Shown one piece after another: positions 10,224 to 23,600 of a DNA stretch of 64,000 nucleotides. Location: positions 119,890,861-119,954,860 of the forward strand of contig CM060703.1 of the NCBI GenBank assembly GCA_030686995.1. Direction: 5' to 3'. Numbering within the stretch: position 1 is the first letter of the stretch; each line of letters begins with the position of its first letter. Under the pieces are notes generated by a model. The model was not told the origin of the DNA. It saw only the letters and a program-made list of their open reading frames with translations, and ran no database searches. Position numbers and translations under genes: made by a program. The stretch is from Artemisia argyi. Taxonomy: Eukaryota; Streptophyta; Magnoliopsida; Asterales; Asteraceae.

Positions 10224-13200
10224 TTGATTGGCTCTAAATAGTCAACCTAAATTGACCAAGTAAATGGTCAACAAAGTCAAACTACCTAGACCAATGCTTC
10301 CGGGTAATATAGGGTATCACCAGGTCGTTATATCCCGACGAGGTGTGAATTGTACTTGAGCGTGCTTGTGATCGGGTGATTTTTCACAGGAAAGGGTTGT
10401 GATGAGAATTATGAAATGAAATAGCTTAGAAAAGCTATATGATTGATCACGTGAATTTAGATTAAGAAGAAATGAGCTAAAACCTAAAAACAAACGTTTT
10501 AAATACGAACGGGTACTGACGTACGCAATAAAAAGTGAATCTGAAGAAATAAAAAGGCTACGGATATAAAATTGATATTTTTACAATCCTAATCAATAAT
10601 AAAAATTTTTAGAAAACGAAAATTAATTTTTTATACTATTTAATTATTTATTATTAATTAATTACTAATTACTTATTAATTAACTAATTAAATTAATTTA
10701 AATTACTAAAAATACCAAAATGAATTAGATAATTCAGAAATTTTTTATAAAACTAATTAACCATCACAGGAATCCGAAAAAATTATAAAAAGCTTATTTT
10801 ATATATATTTTAATTATTTTACTAATTATTATCCTAATTATTGATTAATTACTACTTAAACTAATTAAATTATAGAAAATAGAAGATGAACAGTAGAAAT
10901 TCTAGAAAAATTCCTAAAGTTATTTTATAACATAAAAAAGCTAGGAAAATTATAAAAACTAGGGTGTGCTTAATAAAAAAAATTATGCTATTTAATACTT
11001 AAATATTAATTAATAATTAATAAAACTAATATCAAATCTGATAAATACTAAATCACAATATAAAATTCTGGAAAAATTACTAAAAATACTTTAATATCAA
11101 AGAAAATTAAGAAAAATATAAAATTGTAAATTACTTAATAAAAAGCTAAAAAGGAAAATTAAATAGATAAATAATATTAAAGAGAAACTATCACTTAATT
11201 TAAAATTGGATTTTTATGGATTTTCTTTTTCTAAACTGTTTTAACACTAAAATAAAACAACTTTTGTGAAAACACTTTGAGTGGGGCCCAGTAAATAAGC
11301 ACTTCAAGTGCTTATTGCTTTGACAGTTGACTTTGGTCAAACTGTCAAGCTATAAGCTTCAAATAAGCTAGCTATGGCCCCACAGTGGTAAATTCTAGTG
11401 AGAACAAGTTAAGTGACTAGAGATAAGCTAACACAAAGCAAAGAGAACCCCTGAATAAGCAATTTAAACCAAAAAATAAGCAAAGCTAAACCAATTTCAA
11501 CTCAGAAATGGAACAATATTGCTGCTGATCTAAGAGTGGGGTCCACAGAGCTTAAGCTCAAAAGCTTGGTTGCAATGGAGAGCTAGCAAGGTGGTGAACA
11601 CTATGGAACCAAGAACCACCACTGGGGCCCATTGAGGTGGCTTGTGGGACCCACCAAAGTGGCGGTGATGGACTGCAAGGATTTGTGCACAGGGGAGGTT
11701 CTTCCCCTGCAGCTCACTTTGAGCTTTCACACAAGCTTGTAAAAAAATCACAAAATTAAGCTGTTTATGGGATTCCAAAGTTTAACTGAGGGACTACCAT
11801 TTCTGAAAAGCTCAAGGTCTAAATCAAAGTAAAAAATTCTAAACAAATCCTAGAATTTTTGGATTTTCTGCCTATGGGTAATTTTGACTTTTAGATATTG
11901 AGCCTACTTTGACTAAATCCAACTTTGAATGATCAAATCTTACTGTAATTGATATTCTAAGCTTATATGAAACTAAATTATGCTAACCTAACTACTTATG
12001 CAACTAGATTAATGATTATGCTATCTAAATTATGACTAGTTAACTGATTATATGAAAATTAAAAGCAATTTGACTTTTGCCTAAAGTACCTACTGATTTT
12101 ATGCTTCTTTTAGACTACTATTATCCTAAGTGACTTAACTAAACCATTGTTACTACTATAACTACTATTAAACTCACTCTAAATCACTTATCCAAACACC
12201 AATTATCCAACTGTGAACAACAACTTTTGAAGTAGCAATGAGATCAAACCTTCCAAACCAATCCACAACCTCTTACTATGATCAATCTTAGTCAATAGTA
12301 CTTATAACCACAGATCTCAGACCTCAATAACACAAATACTCAGATACTAATTATGCACTTATGAATCCAATATATGAAACAGTAACAAATCACTTGACAT
12401 CTAACTCAAAACCAATTAAATGTAAATGAAGTAATCTACTAATATCAAGCAATTATCAGACTATATAAGCAACAATAAGCAATAACAAATAAACAAAATC
12501 AGATCTCAACTACTTTATACTATTTTTAGAGGAATTATAAATACCAAAGGACTTACAAGGCACCCTCAGCAAGAACAGAGAGTTATCCCAAGTACCCTAT
12601 CTTTAGATAGGCAGAGCACTTCCCAAACTTGTCCCAATCTATCTCTAAACTCCAGGAATCAAATCAACCATACAACAGTTGACTTTCAATGACTGTTTTT
12701 TGTATTTTTGATTTTTTATAACTAATCTGAGTTTTAAGGTCTCTACACGCTTTAATAAGCGTAATGGAGCTTGTGTGAGCCTAAAGAGTCCAGAGAAAAA
12801 ACTACAAACAACTATTGAGCTTTTTGATAATTTTGAAATAAAAGAGAATTTCATGAGCTGAGAATCAATTGCTCTTTGAATTTTATTAATTTGAAACTTC
12901 AAACTTCAAACTTACAACATTACAACTTGCTTAACTAATTTGGACTAAAAAACATTTAAACATAAATTTGACATAAATAAATTTAAGCTAAAAACTACTA
13001 GATACTAACTGCTCTTCTCTTGGTCTTCTTTCTTGATTTATAGTGACTCCCAGGGTTTCCTTGACTTTTCCCACACTTAATAATGGCCATTGGATTGTGA
13101 TTTGGCGCCAATTTTCTTTCTTGTCAGGAGTGGGTCGAGTGAGGGTAAAATGAAACAATTAAGGTTTCTTTGAGCTTAGTTGAGAATCAAGGGAGCAGGG

Positions 13201-13677
13201 TATGGGGAAGCTGAGGTGAATGAGGGGGGGGGGGGGGCGGGGATATGCAGGTGAGCAGGTACCAAGTGGGAGAAGGTGGGGGGATTGTTTTATTTATTTT
13301 GGTGGGAGGGAAAGGATAAAATGGGGTGTTCATTTTATTATGGATTTGGGCCGGATGGTGGGCTGGGTGAGTGTGTTGGGTTATGTTTGTGTGTGGATTG
13401 GATATTAAGGATGGATCCATTTTGGTTTGTTGTAAATAATAACACAAGGACCAACTTTGAAACAAGCCAAAACTTAGGGACCAGAATTGTAAACTTCACA
13501 AAGTTATTCCAAGGGACCAATTATGCCAAGTTGAATAACCAAAGGACCAATTATAATTTCCAAAATTTGAATCACATAGACTATTTTTGCCAATTACGAA
13601 ACTTCAGGGACCGAAATTGTAAATTATCAAAAAAATTTATCTAATGATCATTTTTGATACTTTTTTACTTTTAAAGG
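10224..13677 (-). repeat. Element B 5' LTR, 3' portion (R/U5 side)
   Basis: It starts with TG at 10224 beside the primer site and continues to the insertion point of element C at 13677. It resembles the LTRs of A and G in layout: AT-rich U5, a hairpin (11690-11709), a TATA box (minus TATAAAT at plus 13036-13042), an E2F-type palindrome (13101-13112) and the 30-bp U3 repeats from 13440. The first 240 bp of the LTR lie at 24810-25049. Confidence 0.85.
13036..13112 (-). promoter_or_regulatory. LTR B promoter: TATA box plus E2F-type site
   Basis: Minus-strand TATAAAT at 13036-13042 lies about 59 bp downstream of TTTGGCGCCAAT-type sequence at 13101-13112 (one base off the perfect palindrome). This is the same order as in LTRs A and G. 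Function is inferred. Confidence 0.5.
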
Positions 13678-16600
13678 TGTAACACCCAACCCGAAAAGGG
13701 CTAAAGTGTAACATTATGGGGTCAAATCAGAACATAAGCAAGCGGAATACATTAGTAATACAAGGTTCACAAAACAATTCTAAAGAAAAGATAAAGGACT
13801 AAATCTAAACATTATAAGTTCAAAACTAATTACAAACTAAGAACCAAAAGGAATTCTCTAAGGCTATTCTCTAATCCATGGGAAGCTATCAAAAGCGAAG
13901 TCCACTAAGAGCTCCTAAGCACTCTTCACCCAACCCAGCTTCCTTCTAAAACCTGCCGCAGGAAAAGAAATGCGGCTGAGCTTGAAAAGCCCAGTGAACA
14001 GATATAAACAAATGAAAACTAATAAACAAAGGAAAACATAATTGAATGTGAAATGAATCCAAGCAAACCTGCTGAGACAAAGATCAAGGAATATGGAACA
14101 TATAGTAGGACTAACAGAATATAACCAAAGGAAATACGAATATGGAATGGCAAACGAATCAAAGGAAAATGAAACGGATCATAAGGCAAACATAAGTCAC
14201 TGACAATAGAGAAGACAAGATAATAAGGATCATATAAAAGTAGAACTAACAGAAATGCCCAACAATCATATATCAAAATGTACATAGAGTAGCTAGCTCG
14301 ATGTACCAAATGTGAAATGGAGTGTATCGCACACATACCCATTCACCAAATTAAAAACGAAACAAAGTACCTAGGATGCATCCATACGCCCCCTGCAAAA
14401 ACAAATATACATATACCAAGCTCTAGGCTAAGCATACATACAATAATAATAATGGCCATGATGCTATAGCATAATAGGGAACGCTGTGGACAAAAACCCA
14501 CCTCCACAGATAGTGTCAATACCACTGGTGCATCAGTGGCAAGGCCATGGACTCCCCATGACTGGCTAATAATTCTAACACATAAAGGCAAAACATATAA
14601 TGGGCATAGAACTAGGAAATGCTATAGGAAATGGAATATTGCATACAACAAATATCAAAGAAAATCATAACAGAAATGGATCGATCAAATATAGATCATA
14701 CAAAGGGATCATAGCAATGGTTCAAGTCAAAGGTCCAAATCATAGGTTCATAATAGTAAAAGGGTTCATAGCAAAGGTTCAAAATTTGAAGTTAAATAAT
14801 CAAAAGATGTTAAATAAAGTCATGAGAAATCTTAGAGAATAAAACAGATTAAGGACTTTTGAAAATTATTTAAAACCTTTTTATCGTAAAAGTATTAGTT
14901 TAAAAAAAAAAACATTTCATAAAAGTCATTCAAACCTTCATATAAAACTGGCATCGTATCATAATCACAGAAATCATCTCAAAAATAGTTTTTCTCAGAA
15001 GTCATTAGGTTATATTTTTTTTAAAAGGGTCTTCATACGAAATCAAATGAACCAATGATATCAGGCGTATAAAGATCAGAAATCATAATAGTGACGATGA
15101 AACGGATCATGAGTCATAAGAAACCTTACTGAAGGTTAGAATATCTGTACCTTAAACTGCCAACGAAACCATAACACAAGAATAGGAAGTCATTTCTTCT
15201 TCAGCGAATCTACACGAATTAATGATCGGCTAATTATTAATAACTCCTTTTTAAATCAGATTACCCGTTTTAGTCGGCTTTTCATTTTTAGTAACTTTCC
15301 ATTTATAGTAGCTTTCCAAAAATATTAACTTTCACAATTTTGTAAGTTTCCCGATTTAGTAAGTTTCCACTTTAAGAGAGTTTTATAAATTGGAGTTACA
15401 AATGACAATTAATTGAACTTAAAGGTTTAATATGATCAATATCATAGTTTAGGGTCTAATGTGACAACTTATTATAGTTTAGGATTTACTGTGACAATAT
15501 CTAAATATTAAGGTTAAAAACAAAATTAATTCAAATAATGAATAACTTAGTTATAAGACTAGTTTTATAATTAACGTAAATATAACTTGTTAGTGATATT
15601 TTGTAACAATCCGATTTAGACACACTAGCACATTCTCGTATACACATATGTTAACACCTTTCTCGACCTACATTATAATTAAGAGACAAACACCCTTTTT
15701 CCATCTAAGTTCATACACATTTAACTACTCGTCATGCAAATAACGTGACACACAACTCAATTAACAATGGTTTAATGAGAGCCAAAACAACTCAAATTTC
15801 TTCCCTTATTACTTTAGTTTTGCAACCTGTTATACACCCTTTAAAATAGATTTTAGAGTTTACCATGCATGCATCCATACATATCAAAACACCATAACTA
15901 AAACCTATATTTTAAGACACAAACCAAAAACACTAACACTTTTAAGTCCAGGTTTATTTACTATACGTGGGTCAAGTTAAAATTCGAATATGCATATTAC
16001 TAGTAATATATTTGACCTCATGATGACTTACACAGCTCGACCTCATACGACACAACCATGCATGCTATCACTGCACTCACCAACCCAAAATCCATACGTA
16101 CAATACACAACCCAAAACTTAATAACGATTCGAAAACGACATGTAGGCTATTCATACTTTTATTCGAAAATGAATTAGATTAAACATGTTAATGTTGGAC
16201 GCATGAAAACTATTCGAAAACAATGTCATTAGGGTCGATATATGATCATGTCCTGTGAAGAAAATATCAAAATCAAACGTATAACTATGAGTCGAAAACA
16301 TGCAGGTCAAAACATATACTAGTTTATGTTCGATATTTCATGCGAGGTTGTGATCCTATGTGAGTTCCATGCATTAGCCGAATCTTGTGTGACCACATTT
16401 GTTATTTTATGTGTCAAAAGTTATGATTTTATGAGTGTTATATCGGTCGTATACACACCTACATGTTAGCCGATTCTTGAATATACAAGGTGACGCGATG
16501 ATGATCAAGTAAACAAAAGAAAAATTGAACAAGGTTTGGTGCTTACCCTTGAAGCACGTACACAAGCAGAAACAACGCAACTCGTGATCGAATACTGAGT

Positions 16601-17269
16601 TACAAGCCAACCGAACAAAAACACTCTATACTTCGATTCAGAAAATACAACCCAAGTCCATACTTATGTCGAACAGCAAGTCAAAACCCCTCGAATCGCA
16701 AATCAACACCCACGTACACCACCTTTTTTTTCGAACAGGAAATCCAACAAGATCAGCACCAACAAGAATGAGCCACACACGCCCCTTTGCACCCTTTTTT
16801 TTATCGGACATAAATGAAGACAGGAAAGAAAAAGGGTGGCTGCACTTAGGGTTGTTTGTGTTTTACTTTATGGTACGTATGATTTGAGATAATGGAGGAG
16901 GTCAAAGATAGGAGCGTTTTATTCGAATTCTTAGGAGATGAGCGTGGCCTATTATGGTAAGTTATAAAGTCTTTTAATTGTGTTTAATAGACAATCAAAT
17001 AAACCAGTTATAGATAAAAGTCTTGGCCGAGTATCATGGACTTTTAATTCGGATGTTACATAACAATTAAACATGTGGTCAATGCTAGTTTATAGGAACC
17101 ACATCTTGTACATATTTAATTAATTTAGTTCATGTCTAAGTTAATATAGTTTATAATTTTAATTAAAGTGTATAATCTAAAGTGAAGGTTCTAATAAAAA
17201 TATTACAAAGTTTAGGTAAAATTTTAAAATTATACGGAATTTTAGGTTTTCGAATTTGAGGGTTTTACA
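13678..17269 (-). repeat. Element C 3' LTR (3592 bp)
   Basis: On the plus strand it runs from TGTAACACCC to GGGTTTTACA. On the minus strand it therefore begins TGTAAAACCC and ends GGGTGTTACA, a terminal pair common in Tekay/Del-like elements. Frames at 14019-14342, 14343-14591, 14600-14842, 15990-16178, 16407-16610 and 16666-16887 recur in the other LTR with shared indels and match no known protein. I regard them as chance frames. Confidence 0.9.
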
Positions 17270-20200
17270 ACTCTTTCCCTCTAAAAAGAAAATTTCGTCC
17301 GCGAAAATGAAGTCGCTAAGGTTCAACTGGGACGTAGCAATTCACAAAAGAAAGTCAGAATTAGCCTCACGCTCTGGGAGGTTATTCAAAAAGAATCTTT
17401 GGTTCTTCACAACAAAAATTTTTCTCATGACTCGATCCGGACAACAAGGATAGCCCCAGGCTCTCCACAGAACACAAATCATAACGAATTTGATCCAACG
17501 AATACGAATTGGACATGAAACAGATGATAGTCGTAATCTCACAAAGAGATACATGAACATCAAATGAATTTGGAGTGAATTCAGAAGTTATACTAGATGG
17601 TAGAAAACTTTGCAAATCTAATCAGGTTCTAAACGAGCTAAGAGATTTGCTAAAAATCTAAGCATAAATCGAATTATCAGACATAATCAGAGTTTCCTAA
17701 AGAGGTTGGTAACCTATTCGTACTAATGATTAAGTAAGCATATATCGGAGTATCAAGTCGTATCAGAATATATAATGGCATAGGTAGGATAACCGCGCGG
17801 ATAACCGCGCGGATAAGAATGAATCTAAGGACTAACGTATCACGAACCAAGTCTTCTTATATGCCAACACATCTAACTCTTCTGTACGAAAACATCATTC
17901 AGAACACAAAAATCCTGGTCTAAAGTTTCAAAGCTCCTCTTCCACAATGATAGCTTTTGTATTAGTTGTTATAATCAACTCAAAACATTCAGTGAGCGGC
18001 TTCTCGACTTAATTCAACCGAAGATGTTCTACATTTCCGTTAATACACTATCTGAAAGGACAAAATTTGTCACTTGCATGCTATCAATCTTAATGAGCAA
18101 ACACAATCAGACCACACACTTGTCCACTTCCTGCTCAACACTTCTTCCAAGTTTAAATAGTTGTCCTGCTTATCCATCAATTTGTAGATGAACGACATAA
18201 CTATACTTGAGTCTGCTCCCTCAAGCCTTCAGTAGTTCTTCTTGGGACTGTGAAGTAAAAGCGCAAATCTCTGACACGATCACTGCAGGTGCGCCATGCA
18301 ATCGAGAAATCTTGTGTCGGTGGATTTATGCCAACTTGCTAATCGAATACACATCCTAAGAGGCAAAAGTGAGCTGACTAACTCAAACGATCTACCATAA
18401 CTCAAATTATGTCATCCTTCTTAATTGTGCATGGGGATTTTGTTCCAAGGTTCATGAAAATTCAAATCCTCCTTTAGATCCCTTATACATCTTAGTACAA
18501 CCAAGAGGGATAAAATAAGTAGAAGTGTGCCTCAATCGTAACAATTTCTTTCTAGTCTCCTAACACAGATCATAATTTGCCATCTTGCTCCTAAGTTTTC
18601 CTAATATCTGAAATTGGATTCCATCTTCATTGTTAGATATTTCTTCAAGTCTTGAGAGCAAACACCACTGCCGCCAACTCCAAGTCACGCATTGAACAAT
18701 TCTTCTCAAACGGTTCTAGTTGCATAAGCAATAACTTCCCCATGCTGCATAAGGGCATAACCAAATCTTCTTCTCGAAATGTTTCAAACTTGGTACTCAT
18801 CTAAACGTATGGAAGCTAATTTCTATTTCAGCTTTTCCAAAACTCTGTTCTCATCCAAGCTAAGCTTTTCTTCTATACTCATAAATTCATTAACGGTAAC
18901 ACAAGTTGTGAACATCTTCCAACCAATGTCATGCTTCAAGAATATATAAATGATCATCATATTTTCGACATATTACGAAAATGATTCTCATGTCTCTTCT
19001 TCATCTCTGAATGTACTAAGATGTCATACTATGACAACTTTGCCTATGTACTCACGAAAGAAACGATTCATCAAGCCCATGGAATAGTCAAAACATCAAC
19101 TAATACTATTAGCATCACTAACAGTCATAAGGGTTGTTATGAATACGAAAGGAAAATTCCAGAATAGCTTCAAGCCATAACTCCGTCAAAAGAAAACTCC
19201 GCGTAAAAATAAATCCGACACATCGTCAATTCGAACTCGGAAAAATAATGGTTTTTCTAACGGTAATGCGGTTCAGCTTCCAGAGGTCAACACATAATCT
19301 TCTACTAACATTCTTCTTCATCGCGAATAAAATTGTAGTACTCCAAGAAGATACACTTAGATAAACAAACCATCTTCTAGTTTTCGGTTGCTGCTCCTCT
19401 AGTTTCTCAATTCAACTGGTGCTAATCAATATGGAGTTTTCAAAATAGGCAAAACATCATCTTATACAAAGAAGGTTCTGTCTCATCAAACCTTACTGTT
19501 CTCAGGCACTCCTCAAAGACGTCCTATGATCCCCATAACTTCAAGTTATATGATGTAATTATTATCACGTTGGCCAGGCGTCATAATACTTGTATCATAT
19601 AAACCTCCCGTTATGAAAATCATATTCAACCTCGAGTCGTGACTAAACAATCTCTCAGTGCTAGGTCAAAGCAAATTCACAATCTGGTGTAAATCTTGGT
19701 GGTTCATTCAGAGATTATATCAGAAAATCTCAGATCGCAAAATGACTCTCAAGGTAAGGTTCATCCCAGGGGAACATGAATAGATGCTAGGAGAAAAAAA
19801 AATTTACAACCGCGAAAATAACGTACGAGTTTCCAGGTTAGCAAGGATAACAAAAGTTTAACAATCGAAAATCATGATAGAAGTAAATCAGAGTGGTTCA
19901 AAATGTCAAAGGAGAGACGTAGTATCACAGTAGTTAGCATCTTGACGCTCAGTCAACCAATCCATAACGGAATAATATCGAGTTTAACATTCCATGGAAG
20001 GATAGATCAACATAGCGAACCTTATCATTCAGAAGTGAGGGAGACATTCCTATACTCGTGATTAATTACCACAAGATTTTTCATAGGAATTGAAATGAAT
20101 AGGGCAAAATATAATAGTGTAGGGAGACTTATATAAGCTCAGCAAAAGTAAGAGAAATCACAGAATGTGTCAAACACCCCATGGTCATACGAATTCTCAG

Positions 20201-20634
20201 AATGCTCGTAGAGGCATCTAAGTGGTTAACAAATGAATCAGAGGTTGAAATCAAACGGGAATGAAGTTTATGTAATGTCAAACATTACCGCAGAATCCTC
20301 AACGCTTTCTAAACTTAGTTAGCCACTAATCTCATATTGTGCAGAGTCATAAGTTTCAAATCTCCGAGATGAGAAATCTAAAAAGGGATTAACTAAAAGC
20401 AAAGCAGGAATCAGAGTGAAGCGGAAGCAAAGGGTAATTAAACAAATGCCCTATAGTCTACCCAATCCTCACCGGTCATAACTTAAGTTTCAAAGTGGAA
20501 ACCCTCCAGCAAGTTCTCAAATGTTGTTTCATAACTCCTATGGTGCAGAACTTAAAGGCCTAATACTCACAGGTCATAGCCTAAGCTCTACGGGTTTTGA
20601 ATCCGCCGATCAAGCCTGGCTCTGATACCATAAT
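17270..20634 (-). pseudogene. pol: Element C internal region: remnants of reverse transcriptase and integrase
   Basis: Pol would copy RNA into DNA and integrate it. Minus-strand translation shows only fossils. Near 19433-19190 there is an RT start with phrases such as KLEEQ, LFAMKKN and RLCVDLWKLNRITVRK, resembling the family's KKKDGS.RLCIDYRELNK. Near 19090-18980, GLMNRFFREYIGKVVIV is followed by a stop where the catalytic (Y/F)-x-D-D box should be. Near 18300-18060, HGAPAVIVSE and later LQIDG correspond to the integrase segment around the second catalytic Asp and the HPQTDGQ motif. Stops and frame changes are dense. Gag and protease were not recognised in 19450-20610. The interior is shorter than a complete element of this group. 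The lineage (Tekay/Del-like) is inferred from LTR ends, primer site and this RT. Confidence 0.75.
20611..20630 (-). other. Primer-binding site, element C (tRNA-Met type)
   Basis: The minus strand reads TGGTATCAGAGCCAGGCTTG, beginning 4 bases inside the LTR end at 20635. The first 12 bases are the classic complement of plant tRNA-Met. Confidence 0.92.
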
Positions 20635-23600
20635 TGTAACACCCCAACCCGAAAAGGGCTAAAGTGTAACATTATGGGGTCAAATCCGAACATAAGCAAG
20701 CGGAATACATTAGTAATACAAGGTTCACAAAACAATTCTAAAGAAAAGATAAAGGACTAAATCTAAACATTATAAGTTCAAAACTAATTACAAACTAAGA
20801 ACCAAAAGGAATTCTCTAAGGCTATTCTCTAATCCATGGGAAGCTATCAAAAGCGTAGTCCACTAAGAGCTCCTAAGCACTCTTCACCCAACTCAGCTTC
20901 CTTCTAAAACCTGCCGCAGGAAAAGAAATGCGGCTGAGCTTGAAAAGCCCAGTGAACAGATATAAACAAATGAAAACTAATAAACAAAGGAAAACATAAT
21001 TGAATGTGAAATGAATCCAAGCAAACCTGCGGAGACAAAGATCAAGGAATATGGAACATATAGTAGGACTAACAGAATATAACCAAAGGAAATACGAATA
21101 TGGAATGTCAAACGAATCAAAGGAAAATGAAACGGATCATAAGGCAAACATAAGTCACTGACAATAGAGAAAACAAGATAATAAGGATCATATAAAAGTA
21201 GAACTAACAGAAATGCCCAACAATCATATATCAAATTGTACATAGAGTAGCTAGCTCGATGTACCAAATGTGAAATAGAGTGTATCGCACACACATACCC
21301 ATTCACCAAATTAAAAACGAAACAAAGTACCTAGGATGCATCCATACGCCCCCTGCAAAAACAAATATACATATACCAAGCTCTAGGCTAAGCATACATG
21401 CAATAATAATAATGGCCATGATGCTATAGCATAATAGGGAACGCTGTGGACAAAAACCCACCTCCACAGATAGTGTCAATACCACTGGTGCATCAGTGGC
21501 AAGACCATGGACTCCCCATGACTGGCTAATAATTGTAACACATAAAGGCAAAACATATAATGGGCATAGAACTAGGAAATGCTATAGGAAATGGAATATT
21601 GCATACAACAAATATCAAAGAAAATCATAACAGAAATGGATCGATCAAATATAGATCATACAAAGGGATCATAGCAATGGTTCAAGTCAAAGGTCCAAAT
21701 CATAGGTTCATAATAGTAAAAGGGTTCATAGCAAAGGTTCAAAATTTGAAGTTAAATAATCAAAAGATGTTAAATAAAGTCATGAGAAATCTTAGAGAAT
21801 AAAACAGATTAAGGACTTTTGAAAATTATTTAAAACCTTTTTATCGTAAAAGTATTAGTTTAAAAAAAAAAACATTTCATAAAAGTCATTCAAACATTCA
21901 TATAAAACTGGCATCGTATCATAATCACAGAAATCATCTCAAAAATAGTTTTTCTCAGAAGTCATTAGGTTATATTTTTTTTAAAAGGGTCTTCATACGA
22001 AATCAAATGAACCAATGATATCAGGCGTATAAAGATCAGAAATCATAATAGTGACGATGGAACGGATCATGAGTCATAAGAAACCTTACTGAAGGTTAGA
22101 ATATCTGTACCTTAAATCGCCATCGAAACCATAACACAAGAATAGGAAGTCATTTCTTCTTCAGCGAATCTACACGAATTAATGATCGGCTAATTATTAA
22201 TAACTCCTTTTTAAATCAGATTACCCGTTTTAGTCGGCTTTCCATTTTTAGTAACTTTCCATTTATAGCAGCTTTCCAAAAATATTAACTTTCACAATTT
22301 TGTAAGTTTCCCGATTTAGTAAGTTTCCACTTTAAGAGAGTTTTATAAATTGAAGTTACAAATGACAATTAATTGAACTTAAAGGTTTAATATGATCAAT
22401 ATCATAGTTTAGGGTCTAATGTGACAACTTATTATAGTTTAGGATTTATTGTGACAATATCTAAATATTAAGGTTAAAAACAAAATTAATTCAAATAATG
22501 AATAACTTAGTTATAAGACTAGTTTTATAATTAACGTAAATATAACTTGTTAGTGATATTTTGTAACAATCCGATTTAGACACACTAGCACATTCTCGTA
22601 TACACATATGTTAACACCTTTCTCGACCTACATTATAATTAAGAGACAAACACCCTTTTTCCATCTAAGTTCATACACATTTAACTACTCGTCATGCAAA
22701 TAACGTGACACACAACTCAATTAACAATGGTTTAATGAGAGCCAAAACAACTCAGATTTCTTCCCTTATTACTTTAGTTTTGCAACCTGTTATACACCCT
22801 TTAAAATAGATTTTAGAGTTTACCATGCATGCATCCATACATATCAAAACACCATAACTAAAACCTATATTTTAAGACACAAACCGAAAACTCCAACACT
22901 TTTAAGTCCAGGTTTATTTACTATACGTGGGTCAAGTTAAAATTCGAATATGCATATTACTAGTAATATATTTGACCTCATGATGACTTACACAGCTCGA
23001 CCTCATACGACACAACCATGCATGCTATCACTGCACTCACCAACCCAAAATCCATACGTACAATACACAACCCAAAACTTAATAACGATTCGAAAACGAC
23101 ATGTAGGCTATTCATACTTTTATTCGAAAATGAATTAGATTAAACATGTTAATGTTGGACGCATGAAAACTATTCGAAAACAATGTCATTAGGGTCGATA
23201 TATGATCATGTCCTGTGAAGAAAATATCAAAATCAAACGTATAACTATGAGTCGAAAACATGCAGGTCAAAACATATACTAGTTTATGTTCGATATTTCA
23301 TGCGAGGTTGTGATCCTATGTGAGTTCCATGCATTAGCCGAATCTTGTGTGACCACATTTGTTATTTTATGTGTCAAAAGTTATGATTTTATGAGTGTTA
23401 TATCGGTCGTATACACACCTACATGTTAGCCGATTCTTGAATATACAAGGTGACGCGATGATGATCAAGTAAAGAAAAGAAAAATTGAACAAGGTTTGGT
23501 GCTTACCCTTGAAGCGCGTACACAAGCAGAAACAACGCAACTCGTGATCGAATACTGAGTTACAAGCCAACCGAACAAAAACACTCTATACTTCGATTCA

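Noticed and set aside
13187..13465. Pro/His-rich minus-strand frame at 13187-13465
   Set aside because: It is derived from a G-rich run and U3 sequence of the element B LTR, without any homologous frame in LTRs A or G.
14019..16887. Set of six frames (such as 14019-14342 and 14600-14842) repeated at 20977-23847
   Set aside because: They are LTR sequence of element C present twice. Conservation reflects recent duplication, not selection, and no domain is recognisable.
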